Of a DNA stretch of 64,000 nt, positions 37,158 through 48,655 are shown piece by piece (within the stretch, counting starts at the first letter, position 1; each line of letters starts with the position of its first letter). Below the pieces are notes generated by a model. It saw only the letters and a program-made list of their open reading frames with translations, did not search any database and was not told the origin of the DNA. This DNA comes from Theristus sp. LFF4_11 (lineage: Eukaryota; Nematoda; Chromadorea; Monhysterida; Xyalidae): positions 173,596 through 237,595 of the forward strand of contig JASANC010000124.1 of assembly GCA_030248135.1 (NCBI GenBank), read 5' to 3'. The translations under genes were made by a program, and so were the position numbers.

Positions 37158-38328
37158 TCAACCCTTGCGTTGCGAGTTAAAGTACTCTTGCAACACAGAG
37201 TGTGCCGCGTCCTCTGGGCCCCAGTCCTGAAAATATTTGGTGAACTTTATGACGAACTGAACAGCAGTTGTAAGCGTTACAAAGCACAGCGTAACCTGGT
37301 GAACGCCAGAGAGAGCGCAAGCAAAGACAGACCTTGACAACGCAGCAGCTGCACTTGACCACTTTGCGCGCGGTGCCTTCTTTGTCGTATTTGCACAGCC
37401 CCACCCATTCACCCAACGTCTTGTTGTCTTTCACCTGTAAGAACGCACAAAATGCCGAGTCACCATCACCAGCAGTGTCACCTATGGCGCCCACCTTGAT
37501 CAGCGGAATGTCGTGCTCGGCACACATCGCCTCCACCAGCTTCGTGTACATCGGCTCGTCGCAGTTTTCTGCGAGCACACAGAAATGCGCCTGACGTCTG
37601 AATGCAAAACGTCTGTGTGATGAGCAAGCAAGGAAAAGGGACACCGCAAGAGCATCAAAAGAGCGCACTTGTCGAGCGCCTTCGCGGACTCGTGCAGGCC
37701 GCGGGCGAGGCCGTCACAAATGAGCGCCTGTTTCAGCACTTCCTTCAGTGCGTCCTGGACGCCCATCGTTGCTGCGGGGGCTGCCGGCGCCGGCACTGCT
37801 GCCACTGCGGGCTCATCTCTGAAAACTGATGGCAATTGTGTTTCGTTTTTGATCGCATCCAGTAGCGAAAGTGCGGGGGGTGGGGGGTCCACACTCCCCC
37901 TCAGAGAAAAATCCTGTTTGTGCACAGGCAACTGCCCGTGTATCCCACTCCCCTTTACTTCGACACGGGTATAAGACACCCGGCGTGCGTTCACCCCCCT
38001 CAGAGCCAAAACACAGGATCGCACCGGCACCCCTCAGGCCCCCCCTGGAACAACTATGCCGTGCACCCCCCTCACGAAATTTTTCTGCCCGTGCACCCCC
38101 CCCCCTCACGTGGGTGGAAGGCACCTGTGACCTGACGCCCTCCTAAAATTGGGCAAACACCCCCATCCCCTCACCCATGGTCCCGCTTTCGCCACTGATC
38201 GCACCGCCGCACATCCCAAATTTTTTCAGCTATCTATCTGTAAAATTTGCTTCAGCTATTTAAATCGCCCCCCCCCCCCCGGCTTTGGAACAACCATGTT
38301 CGTTCACTCACCCTCCGACGTCAGACAT
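37158..38328 (-). CDS. RPS12: Small ribosomal subunit protein S12 (eS12)
   Basis: Five coding exons (38328-38312, 37818-37669, 37597-37495, 37434-37333, 37226-37158) give 146 residues; the human protein has 132. eS12 is a component of the 40S subunit beak. The 17-nt first exon reads MSDVGG. The next exon adds an Ala/Pro-rich N-terminal stretch and then [18 protein letters not shown] and [17 protein letters not shown]. These are followed by [53 protein letters not shown] and LQEYF. All phases agree. Intron 1 (37819-38311) is almost filled by MITE-derived DNA, with the element end only 15 bp from the 5' splice site. Identity is secure. Confidence 0.94.
37860..38296. mobile_element. hAT-like MITE debris filling RPS12 intron 1
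   Basis: The right terminus GGCTTTGGAACAACCATG and subterminal TTCAGCTATCTATCTG match the CATAGTTGTTC family. An internal GGAACAACTATG at 38046-38057 suggests two nested or joined copies. C-runs are frequent. No matching left terminus or duplication was found. Confidence 0.65.
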
Positions 38329-38940
38329 GGTCGTTATGTGAATCAGCTGAACGCGGCGTCCTCCTGAAACCACGAACATTTAAACTATGCACAACAAGTT
38401 GGCAACACCAACAAATCATGGCTTATTTTGTTCTTGTGGACCATGTTGGAATGGGCAGTAAGTAGGTTACTTAAGTTTGATTTTGCTCCCTTTTTGTCTC
38501 CAAAGATTGTCGGATCGCCCCCCCAAGCATGACCAGAAAAAACCGTCAAATCATTCATTCTCCGTTGGTGGGTGAAAGCAAGCAAAAATATGAGACAAAA
38601 AAACTCACGATGAAACCCAAAAACAAAGAGCTCGTCGCTCGTGTACGTGTGCTAACTGCTAGTGCTGTTCCTGTTCTTGCTGGCAGGCCAGTTATTGAGC
38701 TGAGCTGAGCCGCACGCACGCAGCCGTGTCAAAAAAACTGAAATAATGAATTTCACAGTTTATGAATAAAGTTAATGAAGATTGAAGTTTGAATCAGTTT
38801 GACGCAGGGGTCGAACGAAGAGCCCGATTTTTGGCGATTTCGCTTGGAGGTAGCGTAGCGGGGGGCTGCTAGGGTTCGATTTTTTGGCTTTGCCTACATT
38901 ACTAAACCAAAGCCAAGTTTACAGTCTGTTTTGTTGTTCA
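38329..38940. other. RPS12 upstream region
   Basis: It contains the likely RPS12 promoter and 5' leader, followed by AT-rich sequence. No other gene was recognised. Confidence 0.4.
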
Positions 38941-39516
38941 GTTCGGTTTCAATGAAGTCGTTGTAGGTTCCTAATCCTAAGCCCAATCCTAATCCTAATG
39001 AAGTCGTTGTAGGTTCCTAATCCTAAACCTAATCCTAAGTGAAGCCTTTTTAACAAAGTGAAAGTGCCTTGATTGACAGCTTTGTTGAAGGGGTGAAACA
39101 TTGGGATCAGGGGATCAGCTCCAGCTCCGGTTTAGCTTTGTAGTTTTACGGATTTTTTTAAACTTTTTTTGAAATCTTTTTTATATTTTTAATTTTAATT
39201 AAAATTAATTGAAAAACGAATTTTGGATATCAAAATTGGTGCATTTTTTCAAAATGGGGGGGGGGGGGGTCCACCGTTTAGTTTTTTCTGTGTGGCTGGC
39301 TGGGGGTGCCACTGTACCATGATTGACACCACACACCACGGTTGGCCTGTCGTACTAAATCAAAGCACTGATGTTGGTAGACGTTGCCTAAACAAGCCTA
39401 AACCAAAACCTAATCCTAAAGCCTAATCCTAAGCCAAACCTATTCCTGACCTAATCCTAACCTAAGCCAAGCCTTTTCAAGAAGAAAGATGTTCGAAAAA
39501 TTGCGTTTTGAACAAG
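38941..39516. repeat. Degenerate CCTAAT-motif dispersed repeats
   Basis: AAGTCGTTGTAGGTTCCTAA with CCTAATCCTAA strings occurs twice in tandem (38955-39055) and resembles 13790-13850. A second cluster at 39385-39476 resembles 12775-12860. The latter is interrupted at 39516/40230 by the insertion described next. Confidence 0.6.
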
Positions 39517-40229
39517 GCATGCGGTCGATCCGGTACCGGTCGATCCGGTACGGTCAATCCGGTACCGGTCGATCCGGTACCTGGCAATTTTCTAGGGCGG
39601 TCGATCCGGTACCGGTCGATCCGGTACCGGTCGATCCGGTACCTGGCAATTTTCAACTGTTTTAGCATTCAATTCAATTTGTTTCTGATTTGTTTTCCAT
39701 TTTTCTTCGTTTCTCTCATTTTATCTGATGTCTGAAACATTTTACCGCAGGTTTTTTCGCGGGAATATGAAAATAAAAACAACAGACATTTTTCTTCAAC
39801 TCCAAAAGAGAACCGAATCAGTCTTCATATTTTTATTTTGTTCTCCTTTTCTTGCTGAGCTGATAATTTTGCAAATTTTCACCGTCTTGGAGCTTTATTC
39901 TTCTGGAAAATAGTTCAGAAAATAAAAAAAACATATGGTACACTTGTTTTGCTTTTTTCAGAATCAGATTACGATTACCAAAACCAACCAAGTGTCGCAA
40001 GTCGTCGTCGTCTCATATCGTATCATCAACAATCGTATCAACAATCAACAAAGAAAAATCGAAAACATAACGATAAGAACGAGTAAAAACCCGTAAAACA
40101 GCTGAAAATTTCAATTGGTACGCGGATCGACCGAGTACCGGATCGACTGACGCAATGAGCAATGTACCGGATCGACCGGTACCGGCCGGTACCGCATGAT
40201 CATACCGATGAACCGTAGCGGATACAGCC
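39517..40229. mobile_element. 713-bp insertion with GGTACCGGTCGATCC subterminal repeats
   Basis: It is flanked by the direct repeat TTTGAACAAG at 39507-39516 and 40230-40239. The interrupted host repeat is intact at about 12880-12910. Near the left end CGGTCGATCCGGTAC is repeated about six times, and near the right end it recurs in inverse orientation (40120-40195). The middle is AT-rich with no recognised protein. The class is undetermined. Confidence 0.72.
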
Positions 40230-40239
40230 TTTGAACAAG

Positions 40240-41891
40240 TTCTTGTTGAGTGCGGAGCGTGTGCAGGCGCGCTAGTGGATCATGAGCATGAGCATGCCGA
40301 TGCCGTGCGCGTGCGCTTTAGTAATGAAGCTTTAGGCACACCACACCCCCACAGAAAATTTTTCGGCATCCCCACGTGACGATCCCCCCTTCGAAAATTT
40401 ACAAAATCCACACGAAATTCTGGACATAAATTTGTTTGCGGTGCCCATACCCCAAAATACCATATCCCCAGGAACCCACTAGTCGCCGTGTCGTCAAGCC
40501 AAATTGCCGGCTTGCCAATTTGCCAACGTGCTAATTTATCGACTTGCCGACTGATTTCAATAAGTTTCTTTGATGATTTACATCAATGATCATCGCTGAT
40601 CCCTGCATAATTTGAAGTTGTACGCGTTTTCGATATTGAGATGTTCAATTTATTTTGATTTCAGATAGAATTGAACTGTACTTTTTGTTTCACAAAACAT
40701 AATTACATACACTGTCAGCAAATTGCCAATATCTCTTGTGCAGTTAAACTATGCCGCACTGACTTCGAAACTTCTTGTTTTTCCTGTAGTTTGAACTTTC
40801 TCATTATTTCTGAATACCATACGACGCCCCTTGGGCGTGATGGTATCGATTTTTCAAACCAACAATTTTCTGAATCCCCTGCCTCGAACGCTGATGCGGG
40901 GATCAAGGCGCTCGGCAGGTGCTCCTGCGTTTGTTCTTGAAAACACGCGCTTACTTTTATTAACTGTTTCACTGATGCGTTATTTGTCGTCTTATGTGCT
41001 GCGTTTACTCACGACTTTGTTTCTGTCAACTTCTCTCTTTTACTTCGTTAGCCAACTTTCGACCAAAAAAGACCAACAATAAAACTACCAACCAGTACGA
41101 AAGGAATAGGAACACCAGTTAGGGTGTGATAACTAGCGAAATGACAGAGTGGTCCCAAACACAAGGAAAACAACGCCTTTTTATGCGCCACATCCAATGC
41201 CCGACAAGTAGCTTAGCCATCACATCCACACACTGTGCACCGTTCCTTGCAACGCGGACCACGACTCAAGAAACCGTACGACTAAAAGGGTAAATTAGTA
41301 CACAGAGTAGCGAGCAGCAGCATCGAGAAAAGCCGGGTAAAGTGAATGAATTCAATGCCTGATTCAAGTATAAAAATTTTCATTCAAAGATCGAAATATA
41401 AATGAAGAGAGAAAAGTGTTCGTTTTCTTCACATTGCGTTTTTCTGTTCTCGTATTTTAATTTTGACGGTGCACTACCCACATCCGTTTTTGGCCATTAT
41501 GTATGTGGCTATTAAAAACGATGAACGACTTAATTTCCGCTGCACACAATTGGATTTTTGTACGACTAGCTTTCTTTGCTTTGCTTTATGCCTGCATACA
41601 TTGTACATTGTATGTTGTTGGGGTTCTCCGTCAGCACAATAAAGCTTAGCTTAGCACTTTAAAAGAGTACATAACTTGATTTTCTTTGTGTGGATGCAGT
41701 GTGCTCAAGCGTGTTTGTGAGGTTTTATCAGGGATGAGTTCATGTAGTTATTAATTTCACAAGTTCATTTGTTTTATTTCTTCATCAGTATTATTTATTA
41801 GCAAGTTTTTTATTGCTCTGAATGAAGCCTAACTCATGTGTATTTGCTCAGCTAAAGATACAAGTGTAAGTGCAAACAACTGCGTCAAACG
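40240..41891. other. Gene-free stretch, partly repeat-derived
   Basis: The first ~60 bp continue the host repeat (GTTGAGTGCGGAGCGTG). The rest is AT-rich with short frames of no recognisable type. The end is the probable upstream region of the calmodulin-like gene. Confidence 0.45.
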
Positions 41892-43466
41892 ATGGACACA
41901 CGGAAGATCACTGGCGTGTTCCGCCCGTTCAATGACATCAACCGGATGCGGCCCTTGATTTCCAGAGTAACAATTCAATCACATCGTGCTGTTTCAGTTT
42001 CACAAACCTTTTGTCGATAATACTCTCAAGTACACACTGTCATGCACGTATGGAATGGCCGAGTAAATATGGCATTTTTTAGGGTGCAAGGAGCGCGCGA
42101 GATTTGAGCGAAAAAAGCCGTTTAGGAATTCAGTTGTCTGTCAAATTTAACGGTTTTTAAACTAATTGATTCTCCGTGCTATTTTGTTTATTCTTTCTCC
42201 CTTGCGCACACGACTGGAATTTTTGAAAAAGATATCTTCTGGTCTGCGACTGATCCCGCCTTGATGAATAATACAAGGATTGTCTTATTTATTCGGCCAT
42301 GCTGATTATACATGTACGGTGTGTGTGTACAGTAAACTCTTAAAATAATTGAGCTACAAAAGCATTTTTGTGCATCGGAACTGAGTTTGATTGGGCGTGG
42401 CATCACAGGCAGATTTTAATTACACTGTTTACAGTGAGTACAAAATTTGATTACTGCCTTTGATACAAACTTGAAATGTCGTCTGTGCCTCGCACACAGT
42501 TTTAGTCTCCAAAAAGTCACAGTGTCGTCAAAGTTTCAAGCTGACCGTGTAACAAAAAAATGCAAGCTCTTACACCGGCAAAAAGCTTCCTAAGTTTCAA
42601 AAGGAATACAAGAAGCATACATCAAAGCCTTTGGTTGCAGATGTCGCACATGAACGATGGCCACGTGAAAGGTTGGTGCAACATACAATGTACTATATAT
42701 ATTTTGAGTTTTAGTTTTTGAAAAGAGGCAGAAAGTTGAAATTGCTGTGTCGCCTGTCTGTTGGGAATTTTAGCGTTTTTTTCCAAGTTTGAACCAGCAA
42801 GCACATGAACAGTAAGTTCAAAGCAGAACTGCGCGATGCGTTCACTATCTTCGACAAAGACGGCGACGGCACGATATCGACCAAGGAGCTCGGCACGGTC
42901 ATGCGATCGCTGGGACAAAATCCGACTGAAGCAGAATTGCAGGAGATGATCAACGAAGCAGACGCTGATGGTTGGTGCACAATGTTATGCATGATTGCAC
43001 TTCACACATTGCAGTGTTCGCTTGTTTTTTCAAGGCAACGGTGTCATTGATTTCCCGGAGTTTGTCGCATTGATGACGCAGAAGATGGGCTGCACTGACT
43101 CGGAAGAAGGAATACGCGAGGCGTTCAGGGTTACGCTTGGGCGGCTTTACAATTGTTCTCAATCAGTAGTGGTTATTGTAAAGTGCATAGATGTTTGAAA
43201 AAGTGGGCCACTTCAGGTGTTTGATCGAAGTGGCTCAGGCGCGATTTCACTGCACGAGCTTCGCATGGTGCTTTGCAGCATTGGAGAATCAATGAGCAGT
43301 CGAGAACTGGACGACATTCTGCGCGAGGCAGACAGAAACGGCAGTGGCCGGGTGCACTACGACGGTGAGCAGACGTGTGCGCAAACCTAGGCACTTGCAA
43401 AATATCAAAAATTCAAGTTGTTTTCATGCTGCAGATTTTGTTCGCCTCATCACTCACCGAGCCTGA
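41892..43466 (+). CDS. Calmodulin-like four-EF-hand protein
   Basis: The core exons 42802-42970, 43035-43129, 43217-43364 and 43435-43466 are phase-consistent. The likely first exon is 41892-41966, which starts ATG and ends at a GTAACA donor in phase 0, giving 172 residues. If translation starts at 42805 the product is 146 residues, close to calmodulin's 149. Loops are [36 protein letters not shown] and [12 protein letters not shown]. The last has Asp instead of Glu at position 12 and may bind Ca2+ more weakly. [19 protein letters not shown] in the first linker is almost identical to calmodulin, while the C-terminal half is diverged. It is therefore a calmodulin paralog, not the invariant calmodulin. 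The N-terminal extension is tentative. Confidence 0.85.
42083..42400 (+). repeat. Dispersed repeat, inverted partner at 56355-56657
   Basis: GGTGCAAGGAGCGCGCGA, CTCCGTGCTATTTTGTTTAT, TCTTTCTCCCTTGC and TCCCGCCTTGATG occur in the same order, inverted, at 56355-56657. Divergence is moderate. This copy lies in the calmodulin-like gene's first intron. No coding capacity was seen. Confidence 0.65.
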
Positions 43467-43592
43467 GTTGCCACTCAATACAGCAACTGCATGTTGTGTG
43501 TCAAGAACAAATGTCTTTTTCAAGCTTGATATTAGAACTGATTTGTCTTCACAAAATTTATCACTGAAGCAATAATAATTTTGTCTTTGAGA

Positions 43593-44579
43593 CTAGACAA
43601 TGACATTTTCGAGAACAAAACAAACGGTAGCCAAAAGAACAACACAAATTAGGTGGTTCACAAAAGTGATACTTGCACTGCTCAAAGACGGGGACAAGGA
43701 AAATTGTTTTTGCTGTCGGCGTGGGCTGGAGCTGCTGTGCACGTTTGCTGTCGACTGAAAAGCATTTCCAGCTACAGAGCTGCTATGTTTGTTTGGAAGT
43801 GATGGCACTAAGTGCAACTGAGTCACCGGCATGAACGTGAACGCTCTGTCAAAGTATTGCTGCAGCTCACTGAGGAACATGTGATTGCAATTGTTGTGCT
43901 GGCAGTAACACAGCAGACGACGCTTGCCCATCGACTGTTGGTCAATTTGACAGACGTAGTATCTGGTGGAAAACAATGCAAACTTGATCCTTGCACTCTG
44001 CCATGTTTTACTGTGTTCTGAAATAACATTGGCGTTCGTTATTGCTGCCAGCTTACCTGATTGAAACGTGGAATGATTTTGTCTCGAATTCACTGGCACA
44101 CTGGAAGCCGACAAACCAGAAATCCCAGACGTTGCTCGCACCATCGGACAACGACTCTGCTTGCGCCATGTCTGGCTGGTAAATTACCTGAAGAGTCAAT
44201 TAAAAGAATATAAGCTGCTCAGATTTAGACGTGTTCTTAGTGGCAGCAAGCAAGCTCACCTGGCAACCAGCCGGTGACACGCAGGTAACCGTGCGATGGC
44301 AGGCAATGTCCTCGCAGCACTCGAAGATGCTCAGGCCACGCGACGGCTGTGCTGACTGAACGTAAAACCGCTTACGCGTGCTGTTCGCTTCTAAGGATTC
44401 TCTAGTTTTTTAGTACTAAGCATAACAATGAAACGTAGCATGCACAGTTGCGATTGGTGTTTGTTTACCTGGCTAACCTGATAATGATGGCGGGTGAGCG
44501 CACGTTGCTGGCGACTGTTTGGCGTCAGTGTTGCAACGATCGACAACACGACCACAACATACGTCATGTCACCTGGCAT
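43593..44579 (-). CDS. Secreted/anchored three-finger-like Cys-rich protein (single domain)
   Basis: Four exons (44579-44478, 44355-44260, 44187-44057, 44010-43593) give about 248 residues. Exon 1 is a signal peptide (TYVVVVLSIVATL). Exon 2 carries FECCEDIACHRTVTC and SPAGCQ; exon 3 begins VIYQPD; exon 4 has YYVCQIDQQ and LLCYCQHNNCN. The order CC-x4-C ... GC ... C ... CxC ... CN resembles the Ly6/uPAR or TGF-beta/activin-receptor ectodomain fold. A hydrophobic C-terminus (HLICVVLLATVCFVL) suggests a membrane anchor or GPI signal. The splice layout and motifs match the larger gene at 51599-53742, so these are paralogs. The exon 1 donor could also be nine bases further along. The acceptor of exon 4 was chosen to keep the frame. 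Function unknown. Confidence 0.65.
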
Positions 44580-44676
44580 GTCACCGAGTCACGTTCATGG
44601 TCACATTTTTAGGTTTACTGGGTTGTGTGAACGGTGTGACGAGCATGAACACGCTGGCGCTTGAATAATACAGCGG

Positions 44677-45000
44677 TTGAAAAGTGGTCTGAAACAAACG
44701 AGCCATCCAAAAACTGCATATTCACGGAAGTATTTCTCAGTTATAGAAGACCTCATTGATCACAATGAATTCACAGGTGCTCATGTTCTCATCGAACTTA
44801 TTCACTCCTTTGTTCAACTTATATCCCTGTTTTCAAAAATCGGGTTTCAAGAACCAACGTTGGCCACTAAAATATGCCTTCACAGAATAACAAAACAAAT
44901 GAACACAAGGGTTGAATTATTTCAGAAACAGTTAGGCGAACCAAGAAACAGACAACAAACAACTAGAAAAACACTTGGTTATAGTTATGTACCAGCGTAA
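44677..45000 (+). CDS. Unrecognised 107-codon ORF
   Basis: It is an uninterrupted frame with fairly normal amino-acid composition (for example VIEDLIDHNEFTGAHVLIEL), but with low GC content for an exon in this window and no recognisable domain or splice context. It could be chance. It lies upstream of the start of the minus-strand three-finger gene. Confidence 0.15.
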   Translation: MKSGLKQTSHPKTAYSRKYFSVIEDLIDHNEFTGAHVLIELIHSFVQLISLFSKIGFQEPTLATKICLHRITKQMNTRVELFQKQLGEPRNRQQTTRKTLGYSYVPA

Positions 45001-45067
45001 ATGCATAAGCAAATCTGTCAATTAAGAAGCTAATCATCGCACGTCATCAGCGCTAAAATTTATGAGG

Positions 45068-45155
45068 CAACCGACACGTTTTGAGCACTGCCCATTTTTG
45101 TTGATGAATTTCTCCGAAAGTGAAAATGAAAACATGAAATTGCGCTGTTGAAAAA
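45068..45155 (-). pseudogene. Partial genomic copy of a CAP-Gly gene exon and its intron edge
   Basis: The stretch matches 12224-12312, the 5' part of the exon starting at 12264 together with about 50 bp of the preceding intron. On the minus strand it reads STKMGSAQN, like STKMGSAQS in the gene. Intron sequence is included, so this is a DNA-level copy and not a retrocopy. A C-run follows at 45159-45170, and the copied frame stops soon after. Confidence 0.7.
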
Positions 45156-45950
45156 GCCCCCCCCCCCCCTAGCCCGACCAGTGGTCTGGTCAGTTTCATA
45201 AAAGTGAGTAGTGTCTGAAAAGTGAAAAGTTCTACTCCAATCTGACTCACACAGCTGTGGTGTGGTTATGTTTTTTTTGGGACACCGTGTATTATCAATT
45301 TTTTGGGTTGTGCGACTCATTGCATTTGCAGACGTAGAAAAAAACTATTTGCAATATTTATGCGGTAATCCAAAATAGCCGAAGTGACCTGCGCTGACGC
45401 AGAAAACACTGAATCAGGCACTGCACTGCATTGTGCACTTCATGTGAACGCGTCGCACAGTCTGCATTCAGTTGCAGCAGCACGATGCGAAGCACTGCAA
45501 AATGAACATTTTGTTTCTGCGTGCTATTTAGGCAACTCGGATCACATGACCAATTTTGAATTCCCGCGTCATGCATGAAACTGTTTACCTTGTGCGCGTG
45601 GAGTCTCCGAATAAAAATAAAAGTTTTAATACACGATCGATGGATAAGCGCAACAAAAAAAACTGACAATTTTCAATGTTCACGTTTTTTCTCAATTTGT
45701 GGCGCTTGCAACGAACATGCTGGATTACATGTTGGTTTTAAGCGGCTGGGTAGTGGCAGACACGTTTTCTCATTATCTAGCACACAGCTTCTTCGTAAAC
45801 AAAAACAGTTTCTGCCGAAAGAACCGCAATGATTAGATTTTAAGATTGTAAGCAAAACGTGACAAAAAGACAAAAAAACATACAATGTATTGTTGAATAA
45901 CCCGTTTCATTTGTTTGTTCGTTATATTCGGTTCCACCGTGCATACAATG

Positions 45951-46108
45951 TACAGTCAAACTGTGTATCATATACAATCACCTCATTGGTTGGTGATCAC
46001 GTGATGCATGCTTTCTGTGGAGGACAGACTGCCCCCGCAGCAATGCCTGCACAACCACGTAATCACCACCCAATCAACTGAATGCCTATAATTTAGAGTT
46101 CGACTGTA
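45951..46108. mobile_element. ~158-bp MITE, Tc1/mariner-like ends (copy 2)
   Basis: It starts TACAGTCAAACTGTG, ends AGAGTTCGACTGTA, and is TA-bounded. Internal CATTGGTTGGTGATCACGTG matches 9393-9553. It is non-coding. Confidence 0.72.
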
Positions 46109-47284
46109 CCTCCGTTCTTAAAAAAATTAAAATGGCTACAGTTTTCAAGTTTCAGGATCTACCAGAAAAAAGCGGAACTGTGTGTGCGTGCAGCGCGCGG
46201 GCACGCAGATATCGGATTGCAAAATAGAGGTGTGCTGGCATAAAACCTGATGAGATTTATAGTTCACTGACAAGAGAACGTGCGCTGCTCCGGGCATAAT
46301 TAATGGTTACCAAGGTTTCAGCGGCGGAACTGCTTTCAGTTGACAAAATATGAATGTGCGCCAAATCGTCCGTGCAGCGTGAGCTGTGCTGTCGCGCCCT
46401 CCGGATGTTGCTGATATTCTTTATTGCTTTTATCCTTGCTAGCCAATACAACTGGTGATCAATGCTCACAAACCATGAACAAAATTTCACTCGCACCGAG
46501 GTTTTTTCGCGTTTAAAAGGCGAAACTTTTTTGTTCACGGCGTTTCTTTGCTGGTTCATCAGTGGGTAGTACGCGTTCAATGACCGTTCAGTTCTCTTTC
46601 GAAACAGCTAGCTTTTTTCAGTTGACAATTGAAAGAAAGTAAATTTTTGAACTTTCATGCAAAAAACTTTTTAGACGCCGCAATTTTCATCGGTTGGAAA
46701 AAGATAAAAGAGAAAACGAACAGCTGTAACTGAAAAACAGACAGTGCTGAAGCTGAACAAATGAAATGATAAGCGCCTTGCGCATAATCGTCCTTGTCAG
46801 GCACTCTTTTGCCGAAGGTAATCCGATCAAGAAGGAGGCACAGGCAAACGCGAAAAGAAGTGACAAGACGCAAGTGGGTGGCTTTTGACGAATAGAAGCA
46901 AAGCTAATATGTGCTCTTGTTTACGCCGTAACTTCATCATTTTTTAGTGCGATTACATAAAACAGCTGAATGCGGGAAATTGGGCGGCTTTCACACCATG
47001 AATGAAGCTGCTCTGTTGCACTGAGCAAAGTTGCTTCCATGTAACCGTGCTTGTTCTTATTTTTATTCGAATTGTATTGAACTTTTCTTCACTGAATTAT
47101 ATTGAACACAAAAAGTGGGCAAATTGTAATCTCATGGAGACAATGAAGCAGCGTTCCTGTGACTCAATGTCTCTTGCATTGGCCGTAGCAGAATTCAAGC
47201 GAAACATACAAATAAACAGTCCACACTGTTTGAAAATAATTCCACCAATGTTACAATATTACACCGAGAAAGGAGCTTTGAGTG
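46109..47284. other. Gene-free stretch
   Basis: No splice-consistent exon was seen. The frame at 47002-47319 overlaps the neighbouring gene's 3' side in antisense and has no domain. Confidence 0.45.
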
Positions 47285-48655
47285 TCATAGTGCCTTCTCA
47301 GCAAACGACTGATCACTGAGGCCCCAGAAGATGGTGACCGCGAGGGCGATCACGGCCAGTCCGCCGGTGGCGCCAACCAGCATCAGCATGGGGTTGTGGA
47401 TTCTGCGTTCGTACTGCCGCTGCTGCACGTGGTACAGCTTTTCAATGTCGCTCAACTGAGCAATCTGATAGACGAGCGCAGTGCTGTCGCGTATCGAGGC
47501 TGCCTCGTTGAGCACAGCTGCACTTGACTGGTGTGCTCGGACACAGTAGTAGTTGACACCCCGTAGCACGAGCACTGCGCAGTAGGCGGCAGACGACCAC
47601 CCGGAGAACTCGCGCTCAGAGGCGCTCGCTGCTGGCAACTGACGCTCCAGAATCACGGCGAGAGCAGAGTCAAACTCTGACTCGTTCACGTTCACGTGCG
47701 CCACGATCGTTTTTCGACCGAATTTTTCCTCGGTCGCCACGCGCACGAGATGATTCCACCAAGTGGGACGGCAACGCACGGTGCCGAACGAGCGGACAGC
47801 GTTGGCGGTGGTGTTGCTGCAGTTGATCTCAATGAACACAACGTAGGTCGCAGGCTCGGCAGTGCGTCTGCTGCACACAATCGTGGCACCATCGCAGTCA
47901 CCGTCCACCAACGTTTTGAACGCCCTCTCATCGAGCAGCAACGACTTGGTCGTCTGCAACATCTGAAGCCATTTGAAGAATGCCCGTCGCACGATCGGCT
48001 GATTGGCGGCTGGCAGAAACTGGCGGGTGCGGTTGGCGCTGCGGTAGATCAATGCTGAAAATCGTCAATGTCGTCAAATCATCAAATTTGACTTTGCAAC
48101 AGGTTGACCACAAAACACGCAAGACTTGCCAGGAAACTGTGGGTTGACGTTCAGTTGGGCGACCTTGCTGAGCGCAAACGTGACCGCAAAGTGCGGCGCC
48201 CAGCCGGTGTCGGCGGCATACTCACGCAGCCACTGCGGCAGCTGCCTGCACACCGTGTACACCTTGGACTGCTCGCGCAAATGGCAGAACAACACCAGCA
48301 ATTCGTCGTTCTCAGTGTGATTTTTGAATAGAAACTCGACGAGCTCCCACTCGCCGAGCCAGTGCTCTGCGACGCCGTTGCTGATGCGCACGGACGATGG
48401 ACGACGCGGCTTGGAGAGCCGTTGGGTGAGAACGTGGCGGCTGTAGCTGCTTGGCATCGGCGTTGTGCTGCGGTGGTGACGGTGGTCATCGTGGTGACTT
48501 GCTGGTGCGCTCGTTGGCGACGTGTGCACCGCTGTGCTCGCAGTCACCATGAACATGTCTGCCGTGATGTGCACTTGGTCTGCTGCTTCAGCGTCTGCGC
48601 AGCACGTCTGCAGGCTGCACACTGCCAACAACGCCACCAGTGCAATGCCGGTCAT
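47285..48655 (-). CDS. Type I membrane protein with a thioredoxin-like region
   Basis: Two exons (48655-48130 and 48054-47285) joined across a GC-AG intron give 431 residues. A signal peptide (MTGIALVALLAVCSLQTCCA) is followed by a Thr/His/Ser-rich stretch. Then comes a segment in which LLVLFCHL, a helix with WLREYA, and AQLNVNPQFPALIYR resemble the beta-alpha-beta and cis-Pro elements of a thioredoxin fold. No CxxC active site is present, so redox activity is not supported. Several N-glycosylation sites occur (NHT, NRT, NCS, NTT, NES). One transmembrane helix (LMLVGATGGLAVIALAVTIF) lies near the C-terminus with a short tail. The fold assignment is inference; otherwise the protein is unrecognised. 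It is transcribed divergently from the EGF-like gene. Confidence 0.7.

Noticed and set aside
12775..39480. CCTAAT/CCTAAG strings as telomere or interstitial telomere
   Set aside because: The strings are short, degenerate and embedded in dispersed repeats that recur with the same flanks.
39477..39668. ORF with repeated RYRID units
   Set aside because: It is the translation of the 15-bp subterminal repeats of a transposon, with no independent support.
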